A DNA stretch of 53,910 nt from Phascolarctobacterium_A sp902463975. Its GTDB lineage: Bacteria; Bacillota; Negativicutes; Acidaminococcales; Acidaminococcaceae. A program made the position numbers and the translations under genes. The first letter of the stretch is position 1. Each line of letters begins with the position of its first letter. Below, piece after piece: positions 15,201 to 20,690 of the stretch. The notes beneath the pieces are model-generated. The model was given only the letters and a program-made list of their open reading frames with translations, was not told where the DNA came from and ran no database searches. The DNA lies in assembly GCF_902463975.1 (NCBI RefSeq), contig NZ_CABQHJ010000018.1, forward strand, positions 1 through 53,910, written 5' to 3'.

Positions 15201-17718
15201 TGCAGGCAACAATGTTAACCTGAACAGCAGCACGCTGGCAGCTGGTGCTGATAGCGTAATTACCGCAATTAATGGCAATATCGCGCTTGGCAGCGGCAGC
15301 ATGACAGTTAAAGGTGCTAACAATAAACTGAAGCTTGATGCTAATGGCAGCGTAATGCAGGATGAGGCGGCTAAGGGTATCACTGCAGATAATCTGACAG
15401 TTGAATCCGGCAAGACGCAGCAGCTGCTCAGCAGGAACAATAAGGTGAAGAGCCTAACGATTAAGGGTAAGAACGCAGGCAGCAGCCTGATGGTTAATGG
15501 CGTAACCAGGTTTAACGGTACGACGGATAATCTGCTGGTTACTGTTGATGATTCTCATATCAAGGGCGATGTCCTGATTGAAAACTACCAGGCAGATACC
15601 GGCAAGATTACCATTAATTCCACTATTGATACCTCTAAGTATAATGATGAGCATACCGGTAATATTACGGTTAAGGCAGATGGCGACATTACTACTGCAG
15701 GCGGCGTTAATCTGAATGCAGCTGATAAGGTAAGCATCAATTCTAAGAAGGGATCTGTTGCAACTGGCGGTAACGTAACAGCCAACAACGAAGTAGACAT
15801 CGATGCAGCGAAAGATATTACTGCTAACGGCAATCTCACTTCTACTAACGCTAACGTAGATTTGCTTGCAGGCGGCAGCATTACGACGAATAGCACAGTA
15901 AATGCGCTTAACAACGTAATTGCGAACGCTAAAGGCGATATCAATACCAATGGCGACGTTACTGCACAAACTGGTAAAGCAAAGCTCAAATCCAGTGAGG
16001 GCAGTGTAACGACGAAGAACGTTAAAGCTAATAACGAAGTAGACATCGATGCAGCGAATAATATCACTGCTAATGGTAGCCTCACTTCCGACACTGCTAA
16101 CGTAGATTTGAACGCAGGTGGTAGCGTAACTACGAATAGCACAGTAAATGCGCTTAACAACGTAATTGCCAACGCTAACGGCGATATCAACACCAACGGC
16201 GATGTTACTGCAGAAAACGGTAAAGCAAAGCTCAACTCCAGCGCAGGTAACGTAACAACAAAGAACGTTAAAGCTAATAACGAAGTAGACATCGATGCAG
16301 CGAATAATATCACTGCTAATGGTAGCCTCACTTCCGACACTGCTAACGTAGATTTGAACGCAGGTGGTAGCGTAACTACGAATAGCACAGTAAATGCGCT
16401 TAACAACGTAATTGCCAACGCTAACGGCGATATCAACACCAACGGCGATGTTACTGCAGAAAACGGTAAAGCAAAGCTCAACTCCAGCGCAGGTAACGTA
16501 ACAACAAAGAACGTTAAAGCTAATAACGAAGTAGACATCGATGCAGCGAATAATATCACTGCCAACGGTAACCTCACTTCTACTAACGCTAACGTAGATT
16601 TGAACGCAGGCGGCAGCATTACGACCAACGGACAAGTTAAAGCTCAGAAAAATGTTGATTACAATGCTAAAGGCAGCATTACTACCGGCGATATTATCAA
16701 CAGCACGGCTGGCAACATCCACCTGCAGACAGACGCGGCTAAAGGCGACATCACCTTCGGCGGCGATGTAACTGCCGATCATGGCAACATCAATATCGAC
16801 GTACTGCAGAACGGTAGTGTAACAGACCATGACAACAAATTCAAAGCTCTTGGCGACAAGGGTGATATCAACAGCGGCAACTTCAAACTGCAGATCAAGG
16901 GTACCGGAGATGTTGACATCCACGAGATTTATGCTACCAACAACGCGCTTATCGACGTTGCCAACGGCAATCTTACCTTGGCAAAAATCGACGGCAATCT
17001 GGTAGCTCTGCAGCTGAAGACCGAAGGCAAGCAGCTGAAGGTTGGCGAGCTTATCGCAGGCACCAAGATTATTGCTCAGGGCAGCGACATTGACCTGAAC
17101 AAGATTCAGCAGCGTCTGGATGCTGACGGCCTTCTGACCATCGTTCCGGACGGCGCACAGCCTGATAAGCCTATTGACAACCTGAAGATTGGTGAGATAA
17201 TTACTAATAAGGGTGTCCGCTTCGAGCATCTGTGGCTGAATAACGGCTCTATCAAAGTTAGCGAGGGCATGTTCCATATCGATAAGCTGGTAGTCAACAA
17301 TGTTGCGCATTTCAGCAATAAGCATATGAAGACTGCTGTATGGGGCGCACCGCCGCAGCGTGACGGCAGCGACAGCGTTTACTGGAACAACATTGCAGTG
17401 AACAACCCGGCAGATAATCTGACTGAATGGCAGCAGGAGGGTACTAACCCGGATAAATGGATGTACCTGCACTTCACTGCACAGCCGAACGTTCAGCACA
17501 GCAACGGCGCACTGCTTGACCTGCGCAATTATGATTATGTTTATGACCAACGCTTTACCGCTGTAGACCATATGCTGCAGCAGCTCAACGAAAACAAAGC
17601 AGAGGAATATGACATCAATCACGCACCGGATGTAGTACAATACTTCCGCTACGACCTGTATGACCTGGATGAAGACGATAACAAGAGTGAACCCGTAAAA
17701 ATCACTGTAGAAGCATAG
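292..17718 (+). CDS. Giant TPS-secreted filamentous adhesin (TpsA / LktA-like family)
   Basis: A 5808-residue exoprotein predicted to be exported to the cell surface by the TpsB transporter encoded two genes downstream. Residues 1-46 form a long signal peptide: a basic, extended n-region, a hydrophobic stretch at about 28-45, and an ALA-S cleavage site. Residues 47 to about 250 match a TPS/haemagglutination-activity secretion domain; GGNLFFFSSDGMAVG near 133-147 sits where TpsA proteins carry NPNGI. Most of the rest is low-complexity Gly/Ala/Asn/Asp/Thr/Val sequence with recurring short strands, as expected of a long right-handed beta-helix. Alpha-helical, charged insertions interrupt it near residues 820-913, 1175-1215 and 4419-4553. 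The C-terminal third has 21-residue and 82-residue tandem repeats. No LPXTG, SLH or autotransporter barrel is visible at the C-terminus. The start is supported by AAGGAGGG ten bases upstream. The LktA-like assignment is from memory of similar Negativicutes and fusobacterial proteins; the TPS assignment is firmer. Confidence 0.88.
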   Translation: MKVNRKFLRSAERLSLSAIAKDSAAQKIVSAVTAIGFVMQPVAALASTITRTDGGPNVSFSNGVADVFAGKVVGDVAINQFKEFKLDANNIANMYFGKDKANDSAANLVNFVDSRIDINGTVNAIQNKKIGGNLFFFSSDGMAVGKSGVINAGALYVATPTSTKFDEYKKLDTEDQFNTIIKDEGFAKIPINASGTISVLGKVNAVNAVNMRAAKIGVGKNVSGETFDGVAADATVTEPGASIRTGVVDFKNIVNIGKVKSGLSDTALTAEKTASGDIILAAYNNYNDNYSVKDDFKNIAGESVNAEVTIAQDAEVKAAGNAKLSAQALNNVLVEKSDQYKADYTPSTATNSHLYGQIVTTNATVNVDGKVEAQQVDITADAKNRYISAESSVLNASNITSNIVGALTANLDASYAVLNSKAEVNVGQDAVINATGSDTVGSEGKVVKPALNIQANSSVEAGAGASTALLKVMNVAGTNIIPAAAVTYSQTHNEAAVNIDGTLTSNDGTSVTALADSKVNSEAKDTTIDISDNPNTLNVALNITTGDNKSSVTIGKTAKMTDLQKDVNIQAKSVNSVITKAEVSTGEKAVVATAINVTDYDSKANVNINGNVSSKDGSLSVNAENVLTDNTVIANNAMGSSAFMKKLVTNIKGSQTVDTITGEGGVLNGITNWLANAKYTPQKLKDKLNAPSTPDQPKPWDKLADFMSTGVSVGVAVESNTADVKIGQGVALTAKNDLDITAKSVIQDTQMQITGKSNNYDKDTSNKALVNASVLYSKLDNTATVTVAGGEGAQNPADATNVTLTGGKVNIAANSSFEYNRINRMVQEVKDACAKVKAAYTGANHDEIKAKADALEKAADAFFTYAKDNCFSSNGEEKVDFMDLFGGQKYKEFTAACSALTSALGSEATDIAVGPINVVSAAAAFANPNSYLNFSAGSANGGKSGPGENEKPATIALAGSAVATDLGNNARVLIGKNANITATNNELTMKAKSKQFDVSLAGKLGLNGGGESAVGGTFAIGLADANSLVAVAQGAKLTAGSIDIGTENKIDHIQLSLAAGKGADKGVSGMVGYLEGASNSLVSVDDEAVINAGTGAVNLNAKNDTNVYSAAGAVAMGETAGIGVAATITNFDRYTYAAIGDNGYAAPPQATTEQGESGSDSVDTSATLGEDANADRSKEAQKLANTAAEKRATLQQLVQNASGLRQDTDNTEQADFFGSKTATGTKKGSISAGSFKVNAETGGKIINVAVAGGASTGDDSGEAGIFDKLGTFVGNKTNALSNKLLALDHKVAGKINGLMDRQTEAQKVLPTDQKPTATPAGQQSSVTIAGAGSAAINLLDGDTGALVDNVKINIAKDTTENKNITVTAKDTAMMVAAGGAAGISWKNLTKDNNANSNNAAFGGTVAVNDIDSQTLAVISNSEIENAAAIINNAQKSGSLAAAGLGLALAKNSAGGNGGTNIAATVNASVNIADNTAYALLQNNKVNTDTVSGEDKRATSITNAAFDNDIQITGGVNTSISVGGNNAFVGGATVAYGSLKNDVQAAILGGTYDKITTADVKATTNMTQVGVAANVSVAGGAQTSYSFSGNSAYNKLDNYANATVEGVTLTGESLNVAAYDTAESANEQAAYLKKRGLDADGSAYLEQVKQAADESGDKDQPTNVNTTRRGNVIVTGAVSVGVTTGNDGGSAAASVTVSDIDNDYNAKIKDSNITTTGKGSGDKLVGTNVNAASHTVLAGFAAGVAGTAGSFGVGGSANWQSLNNDITAAVENSKLITPKTDVKAESGALAVNVAGQIGVTAGSKSKLGAGLAVAYNSLNNNTGAYVKGSEISGANSASSALTVDAANKGNVYSVGAAVTAGTANALNGVVVVNRGRNDVEAVIDKYDGENAKTDGGRTKLNNMSKVAVKSSDDSNQLAVVGAVSVSAGSNAKFAAGGSVAYNEIGNITGSAGEKKQINKAAINNADITTTDDGKISVNAIDRATLTTISVGTSITTGNVAFSGAGSAAMIKKETDTELVNTNINKDKNNAATVQAAADSKGKITTVAVVAAGAKDAAIGAGIAVNQLDADTNTTVTKGEYKVKGFTAEAESDSSILSVGVAGGVAKTAGIAGNIGVNLLANDTRAAIDGAKINADGTLAVIAKSKDTLQNFAGAFGVAAGGQAGVGMGVAYNEISGTTESVVNNAELTAAGNDAGVAVNERNKDNDNVVSDKKRTGVIIAADAEHNLTNVAVSAGVAVSADVGVGVAGTVTVNRILGATNATATDSSINAALTDRSKADVYVAANDATKSESHVGSLGVGGGADGGAGFGLASDTGVVSRNVTAMIDGGNAKKSVNGKNVNVAALNKAKMSTNSYGIAAAGGAYGAGAGAGTVSVAKLNAETTAAVKNIQGTNNGLAITADHVNDITLRSAAAAASGALVSAAGGAGIGVVDDDSKTVAELSGSNVTAETGDITVNAANKTDVTTAVFGVAASMVAGGLNVAVNNLDNTVSTLVKDNSNLQAQGTFAAKADNSVKTSFVNGADAVGAAGVAIGVGVNTIDTGVITEISGSKITAGAIDVAATEKLDVKQVVENAALGGHGYSANVSVTTIGAAAADQYGDTETTNSDKKATFNTNDILNKANAAIAGQGTVGTVTNKDGKSSSNAAGMTFDKYTGSNGQKLNAAPGTTASKGSGTAEGVQAKVSTSTLQATGDTKVNAKRTVDAKLTSAQVAAGIAGNGIAASVAVLDVERKTGVTINNNSKLSGKNVTLGSAQDGTSNIDAYQVAAGAAFAGSAAYAQNSLHGANAITIDSSTLQATGDNSSKGTLTVKAEDTSSAAVRTIGATAGAMAGGVLVTNATNNSDNTVTIGGSKLIAGKDVYEKTYVPSKDGKPGYYKTDYDKVIGYNNIGKVDVASVKANSITAETYGGMVGIAAAQGIVALATDAGSSKVNVTGASGFLGNSVSMNATNKPAVRAEAQAYSGGLLAVAGVAVSKAKASGTVEATVADGSSFAADNVEITANVTTQTAKDKNNNEYAVDNVSAKTIGATASGQYAAGFNTAYAENTMTVSVDVGKEQYNVNALKLKADNASVIAADTLGVTVGGYIASGSNWSDTKTNLTTSVKAAGVKGNDNSLGAVNISSSGYSAVNNDANGYGGGIVGFNPVAARSQNQITTTTTADVSGKWQNVGSLSVAANNADKLDILADSLTAAVVGASGTEIKNNVTHNANINVTGDITTSGKQSYIANNTLNHDVDLKGSGYGGGSINVNDMDNVLKYTAGVNIDNANLSGTGSAGSIEALAYTDGKMNYSNTLKSAGVVPVTIAASKNVITYNNSINVTGSNLSTAKADQDITLAATDETTATFDTTADTQGGAVGAASAKTDNTLNRSNKITVTNGKILSTNDVNIYAGANLDGITSSLTYNVLADAYNKTAVPLATAPKAKNTMTQENQVSINGDIDSVRHVNFKAGKGMTTVSTSAREYNIYKGTSGSGSVTSTALGEVTPGETVANYVDIASGKKVRAGIHNNLELTISGSTKVIQPQYKDGKVVKEGSIDFSGIKVTTGAGQDWFNKEQNVAAGVVELQNGLYARLQEINDLLGQYASTSDEYSILNNERNRIITQMEENGFVKTSVEGGKTYKSIFDKISLPAVDVKDIVVSGGNINIEADKLQGSGSLTAQGAKNLTINNSSDLYLKINDLAIKDKGGVIRYNDAEVSKVDGFTGTMNTAAGTDADPKITVKSTGTSTNGLTKADIGIFGTVQNSTGDVLIQNSNYNINVDGNANISARNIELKADKGSVTQNSKGLLLIGGDPVTKYQFSDAIAKKIQSYVSNQAVNGKTKIDWLSNIGSYQAYKDALIAHKDELRLTDAEVNEIRNYSVNKSSGIVAGNNVYISGLNVNLDGLVQSGYKEFKVTLDNAANNKISNLDRDYARNQTALTDQYVMSNDKYCVSTNAGAVYNSKTGAYDYTVKVYYNPATKELLTEAIEPNGGKIYITGALSSTGSGKLLAMDGTANIAIDTQKADRNLRVNKITNKDITGLISIKDTQKNTLTEYTTDGQKMSVKTTKLKNGNVASSSTTQVNGATTTYKPADGMTINWTGGTSGDKKIIKWQYEKDFVFWGLIKYGTTKDFVENEEVKNGKTEVSSSSITGADPLGQGTVIKVNNNAKEYGVTTKDYHDPNQISYTPVVENKKFSGTAGKIFGYGNCTYTWTETQMHSTSSTYTIKGDKPINVGFMTGGSGDISVISAKDMYLAGNISNATKADGSAIGKVTLNSIGGAISSVGSARVDADDLTAKAAKGISINHSALGNMAKLNIEATTGDVSINSDRGKLQFVGGNKGALSGNLVINAAGDITTADGTVLNGNRIDFTSLGAINAAIAPGQTLTSSDTMSASVNANAYGDITLTNSNGDMRIGHIASQNGNVSLTTSGSFIDAVGDSTLSDSESKLQKWQELGLINSNDKDEESAASAAVAKSERVQALEKQAQRLDAAKVDNYKAAAKDYNDKFAGSKTLQQAKKAYIDASAEAAKLTDKDAQKQALTNARDAYMQALRKDSVFADKGYSDAELQWIINYAEVDNSTAYGWSKNELLYAIQDSVLNAAPGQVLTVDKANVQGKNISLSAGKNIGIDGEATNIAYSEMGKLDNLKLLAQAKAGDLTWNDADNRIEVRQQRQITVQLADGGKLNLKANTSGADNTGNVYLAGVKNTTLDISGTINTTQDVKLLSDKGVSMNNGSIVAKNLIIQGGNGDVGSKDAFIKTNISGNLEANTDTGYGVYLHQTAVGNKPAQVLTIQDAATGTLVLKADNGMQMTTEAGKNIGYLNANSINLQAANGDIGKADDGIRILENGAVINAKAENGSVYLQGAGTKDAGLVVDSITAKGNAKLNLDGDVNFGNDTGNGSISAGVDVTVNGNNVNLNAGTVTAGGASNITAGKDVNVTTGSITSSGAGNITAGGDVNLNAGTVTAGGASNITANNDVNVTTGSITAGGAGNITAGNNVNLNSSTLAAGADSVITAINGNIALGSGSMTVKGANNKLKLDANGSVMQDEAAKGITADNLTVESGKTQQLLSRNNKVKSLTIKGKNAGSSLMVNGVTRFNGTTDNLLVTVDDSHIKGDVLIENYQADTGKITINSTIDTSKYNDEHTGNITVKADGDITTAGGVNLNAADKVSINSKKGSVATGGNVTANNEVDIDAAKDITANGNLTSTNANVDLLAGGSITTNSTVNALNNVIANAKGDINTNGDVTAQTGKAKLKSSEGSVTTKNVKANNEVDIDAANNITANGSLTSDTANVDLNAGGSVTTNSTVNALNNVIANANGDINTNGDVTAENGKAKLNSSAGNVTTKNVKANNEVDIDAANNITANGSLTSDTANVDLNAGGSVTTNSTVNALNNVIANANGDINTNGDVTAENGKAKLNSSAGNVTTKNVKANNEVDIDAANNITANGNLTSTNANVDLNAGGSITTNGQVKAQKNVDYNAKGSITTGDIINSTAGNIHLQTDAAKGDITFGGDVTADHGNINIDVLQNGSVTDHDNKFKALGDKGDINSGNFKLQIKGTGDVDIHEIYATNNALIDVANGNLTLAKIDGNLVALQLKTEGKQLKVGELIAGTKIIAQGSDIDLNKIQQRLDADGLLTIVPDGAQPDKPIDNLKIGEIITNKGVRFEHLWLNNGSIKVSEGMFHIDKLVVNNVAHFSNKHMKTAVWGAPPQRDGSDSVYWNNIAVNNPADNLTEWQQEGTNPDKWMYLHFTAQPNVQHSNGALLDLRNYDYVYDQRFTAVDHMLQQLNENKAEEYDINHAPDVVQYFRYDLYDLDEDDNKSEPVKITVEA
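14959..15273 (+). repeat. Five 21-residue (63-bp) tandem repeats in the adhesin
   Basis: Five consecutive in-frame units begin NVNLNAG or DVNVTTG and end with NIT plus three or four residues. The first four alternate between an LNAGTVTAGG type and a VTTGSIT type, so the effective higher-order period is 126 bp. The fifth is degenerate. A period near 21 residues fits one beta-helix coil. Confidence 0.8.
15775..16629 (+). repeat. 246-bp (82-residue) tandem repeats in the adhesin
   Basis: Units start at 15775, 16021, 16267 and 16513. The second and third (16021-16266 and 16267-16512) are identical base for base. The first is diverged and the fourth matches for only about 115 bases. Each unit encodes NEVDIDA, NLTS or SLTS, and NALNNVIANA segments. 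Identity at the DNA level indicates a recent duplication or ongoing homogenisation, and this site should vary in length between strains. Confidence 0.92.
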
Positions 17719-17730
17719 GAGGAAACGCTG

Positions 17731-18168
17731 ATGAACAAAAAGGCAGAGGCTTTTATCAAATACTTGGATGATAAGAAGATTACCTGCTTTGCCATTGAAC
17801 AGATTAGCGAGGATAAGCTGAACACAGTGGTCTTCCGTTCTCACATTGTTGTTGAAGGCCAGCGTCTGCCGACGCTGGTCATCCTGGACAGCAGTATTTA
17901 TGGTATGCTTCGCGTGCAGCTGGCAGCAAATGCTGTCAACGAGAGTAACGAAGTGGCTATTCTGAGGGAAATCAACAAGGTGAACCGTCAATATAAGGTG
18001 TTCAAATATTATCTTACAGATGACGGTTCACTCTACCTGGACAGCTGCCTGCTCTGCCAAAATGGCAGGCTGGAGGGCGACATGATTTATACCGTGCTGG
18101 ATGTAATCATCAAGCATCTGGAAAAGGAATATAAAAGAATAATGCAGCTCATCTGGCAGGCCAATTAG
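17731..18168 (+). CDS. YbjN-like small protein between TpsA and TpsB
   Basis: A 145-residue soluble protein with no signal peptide or membrane segment. The alternating strand pattern followed by a long C-terminal helix (about 108-143, GDMIYTVLDVIIKHLEKEYK) resembles the YbjN / type III-chaperone-like fold; this is a fold-level judgement, not a sequence match I can prove. Its ribosome site AGGAGG overlaps the adhesin stop codon and only 12 bases separate stop from start, so translation is probably coupled to the adhesin. TpsB follows 45 bases later. The position suggests a dedicated cytoplasmic chaperone or secretion-competence factor for the giant exoprotein, which is inference. It could also be unrelated to secretion. 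Confidence 0.7.
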   Translation: MNKKAEAFIKYLDDKKITCFAIEQISEDKLNTVVFRSHIVVEGQRLPTLVILDSSIYGMLRVQLAANAVNESNEVAILREINKVNRQYKVFKYYLTDDGSLYLDSCLLCQNGRLEGDMIYTVLDVIIKHLEKEYKRIMQLIWQAN

Positions 18169-18213
18169 CCTGCCGGATGCAGCAAAATTTTGTATATCAA
18201 AGGGGTGTTGACG

Positions 18214-19884
18214 ATGATTACTAATAAAACAAGCTTGCTACTGGTTACGCTTTTGCTGGGATGCAGTGCCGCTGCTTTCGCAGCGCCTACACCTTCGCAG
18301 GAAGCAGAATTCCATAAAAGCGGCCTGAACAACGCCGGTGTGGCAGCCAACAGAGCGATAGAGTATATGGAGCGCCAGCGTGTTGCCAGACAGATTGCCG
18401 AGGACAAGGCCAAGGCAAGCAGCAAGGTAGAGCAGGGGAGCCAAAAGCCTGATGCGGAGCAGCAGGCGGCAGTAACCTTTAAGCTGGAAAAGCTGGAGCT
18501 TGATGAATCCACCGTACTGGAGCAGGCAGAGCTGCAAAAGCTGACGGCTGAGTATATCGGTAAAGAGGTTGGCGTCAAGGATTTGTACGAGCTGGTGAAT
18601 AAAATAAACAAGCTGTATCTTGATAATGGTTACTTTACCTGTCGTGCAATTTTGCCGGCACAGACAATTAAAAACGGTACGGTAAAAATTGAGCTTATCG
18701 AAGGCAAAACGAATGCTGTTGAGGTGCAGGGCAACAAGTATACCAAAAGCAAATACATCAGCAAGCGTATGAGCCTGAAGCAGGGCGAGGTTGCCAACAT
18801 CAACAAGCTGAATGACGATTTACTGCGCTTTAACGCTGCTAATGACGTGCAGCTGCGCATTTCTCTGCAGGCCGGCAGCGAGCCTGGTACTACGGATTAC
18901 GTCATCAGCGCCTATGAACCGCAAAACATTACCTGGACTGTTTACAGTGATAACGCAGGCAGTGATACGAGCGGCGAATACCGCGGCGGCCTGTTCTTTA
19001 CGGACAGAAGCCTGACAGGTGTGCGTGACGCGCTGACGCTGAATACGATGCTGAGCGATGGCACCAAATCCTTCGGCCTTGGCTATAGCAGGCCCTTAGG
19101 CCATAGCGGTACCAAGCTGAACCTGCAGTACAGCGCCAACAGCGTTCACATTACGGACGGACAGCTGGAGCCGCTGAATGTACGCGGTCATGCTTATGCC
19201 ATGAACGTTGGCCTGAGCCAGCCGTTGGTAGTGACGGAAAAGACTCGTACTGAGGCAACGCTTGATTACGGCCAGCAAAATTCCAAGACTGATTTCAGCG
19301 GCCAGCATTGGCTCGATGATACCATTAAAGGCGTTACGGCAGGCTATTCCGTAACTAATTACGGCGCAAGCTCTGTTATTTACCAAAAGCACAGCTTTAA
19401 CGCCGGTACGCATACCAATATTGCCGATAAGGACAAGGATTTTTCCCTGTACCAGCTTAACGGCCTGTACCAGAAAATGTATCAGCATGGGCAGCTTTTG
19501 AGCCTGCGCCTAGACGCACAGCGTGGCTTCAACAATTATCTGCCTTCCGCCCGCCAGTTCTACATTGGCGGTATGTACAGCGTACGCGGCTACAAAGAAA
19601 GCCTGCTTGGCGGCGACAGTGGCTACAGTGTGGGCCTGGAATATTCCGTGCCTGTGACTAAGGACAAAAAGACTAATGCTTTCGTCTTTATGGATCATGG
19701 TCAGGTCTTTGGCGACAGTGCCTTTGACAGCCATGTACTGACAAGCTGTGGCCTGGGCGTGCGCAGCAACATCACCAAGCACATCGGTGCTGTGGTAACA
19801 TTGGGCGTGCCTTTGATTAAGGAAATCAATAATACTGATGTAGATTCAACTCGCATCCATTTCATGGTAAGCGGTCAATTCTAA
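18214..19884 (+). CDS. TpsB outer-membrane transporter (ShlB/FhaC/HecB family)
   Basis: A 556-residue Omp85-superfamily channel that should translocate the adhesin across the outer membrane. The ATG at 18214 is chosen because AGGGGTG precedes it at normal spacing; an in-frame TTG at 18190 lacks a ribosome site. Residues 1 to about 24 are a signal peptide ending AFA-AP; LLLGC within it is a poor lipobox, so signal peptidase I cleavage is preferred. A proline/charged linker follows, then a POTRA region at about 80-230 with the typical YLDNGYFTCRAILP strand. The C-terminal barrel (about 240-556) carries the FhaC-type VRGY motif near residue 467 (GGMYSVRGYKES) and ends in phenylalanine, as outer-membrane barrels do. 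It is the last gene of the three-gene TPS operon. Confidence 0.92.
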   Translation: MITNKTSLLLVTLLLGCSAAAFAAPTPSQEAEFHKSGLNNAGVAANRAIEYMERQRVARQIAEDKAKASSKVEQGSQKPDAEQQAAVTFKLEKLELDESTVLEQAELQKLTAEYIGKEVGVKDLYELVNKINKLYLDNGYFTCRAILPAQTIKNGTVKIELIEGKTNAVEVQGNKYTKSKYISKRMSLKQGEVANINKLNDDLLRFNAANDVQLRISLQAGSEPGTTDYVISAYEPQNITWTVYSDNAGSDTSGEYRGGLFFTDRSLTGVRDALTLNTMLSDGTKSFGLGYSRPLGHSGTKLNLQYSANSVHITDGQLEPLNVRGHAYAMNVGLSQPLVVTEKTRTEATLDYGQQNSKTDFSGQHWLDDTIKGVTAGYSVTNYGASSVIYQKHSFNAGTHTNIADKDKDFSLYQLNGLYQKMYQHGQLLSLRLDAQRGFNNYLPSARQFYIGGMYSVRGYKESLLGGDSGYSVGLEYSVPVTKDKKTNAFVFMDHGQVFGDSAFDSHVLTSCGLGVRSNITKHIGAVVTLGVPLIKEINNTDVDSTRIHFMVSGQF

Positions 19885-19900
19885 AAAAATCTTGTGTAAT

Positions 19901-19936
19901 AATAGGACTAGGGAAACCCGGTCCTATTATTTTTTT
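19901..19936 (+). terminator. Rho-independent terminator of the TPS operon
   Basis: The AATAGGAC arm at 19901 pairs with GTCCTATT ending at 19928, with an inner GGG/CCC, followed by a T-rich tract through 19936. It lies 17 bases after the TpsB stop. Confidence 0.88.
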
Positions 19937-20010
19937 CCTGTATATATGTAGGAAAAAGAAGCTTTGCCTGTAGCTGATATCCTATTATATGAAAAAAATT
20001 TCGATAACTG

Positions 20011-20039
20011 ATGACAATTACCACAATTCAAGCTATAAT
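20011..20039 (+). promoter_or_regulatory. Promoter upstream of the PduL gene
   Basis: ATGACA at 20011-20016 and TATAAT at 20034-20039 are separated by 17 bases, 41 bases before the start codon. Confidence 0.7.
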
Positions 20040-20079
20040 AAGTATATAAACAAAAAATTATTTTATGAGGTGACATACA

Positions 20080-20655
20080 ATGCAATTTCCGATAGTTTTA
20101 GGTGTTTCTGCACGTCACGCACATCTGTGCCGTGAGCATATGGATATTTTATTTGGTGAAGGCAGCGAGCTGCACGTTAAAAAGCCGATTGGCCAGCCTG
20201 GTCAGTTTGCTTCCGAAGAACAGATTACCATGGTAACTCCCAAGGATTCCATGAAGCTGCGTATCATCGGTCCTCTTCGTCCGGAAACTCAGATTGAGCT
20301 TTCTCTGACTGACGCACGCAAGGTAGGAATGGATGCTCCTATCCGCAACAGCGGCGACATCGCAGGCAGCGCTGGCGCTAAGCTCATCGGTCCGAAGGGC
20401 GAGCTGGAGCTGAAGGAGGGTATTATCATCGCTGCGCGCCACGTGCATCTGTACCCCGAAACCGCTGAAAAATACGGCCTGAAGGATGGCGATATCGTTG
20501 ATATCCAGACAGAGGGCGAGCGTTCTGTAACACTGCATAATGTTCTGGTACGTGCGGGCGTAAAGCATGCTGACGAGGTTCATATCGACACCGACGAAGC
20601 TAATGCCTGCAACCTGGGCAGTGGCGTGATGGTGAACGTTGTCTACAATAAATAA
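20080..20655 (+). CDS. pduL: Phosphate propanoyltransferase / phosphotransacetylase, PduL family
   Basis: A 191-residue enzyme interconverting acyl-CoA plus phosphate and acyl-phosphate plus CoA (propionyl or acetyl). Two PduL beta-barrel halves are visible: SARHAHL at residues 10-16 and AARHVHL at 118-124 supply the metal-binding histidines, and IRNSGDIAGSAG lies between them. It starts directly at the catalytic domain, with no N-terminal microcompartment-targeting helix. No shell or Pdu genes are nearby, so it is probably a free cytosolic enzyme serving acetate or propionate energy metabolism. GAGGTGAC precedes the ATG. The next gene starts 35 bases downstream with its own ribosome site and may be co-transcribed. 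The choice of acetyl or propionyl substrate cannot be read from the sequence. Confidence 0.93.
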   Translation: MQFPIVLGVSARHAHLCREHMDILFGEGSELHVKKPIGQPGQFASEEQITMVTPKDSMKLRIIGPLRPETQIELSLTDARKVGMDAPIRNSGDIAGSAGAKLIGPKGELELKEGIIIAARHVHLYPETAEKYGLKDGDIVDIQTEGERSVTLHNVLVRAGVKHADEVHIDTDEANACNLGSGVMVNVVYNK

Positions 20656-20690
20656 TTCCACCGTTTTTCCAACAAAAGGATGGTGAGTAT

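Noticed and set aside
15775..16629. CRISPR-like array
   Set aside because: Units are 246 bp, contiguous and in frame with the adhesin; there are no short repeats with unique spacers and no cas genes.
15454..17991. 845-codon antisense frame over the adhesin 3' end and the YbjN-like gene
   Set aside because: It repeats with the 246-bp sense repeats and crosses two sense genes; no ribosome site or recognisable domain.
18238..18285. Lipoprotein signal in TpsB (LLLGC)
   Set aside because: The residue pattern before Cys is poor, and a good signal-peptidase I site (AFA-AP) follows; TpsB barrels are not lipoproteins.
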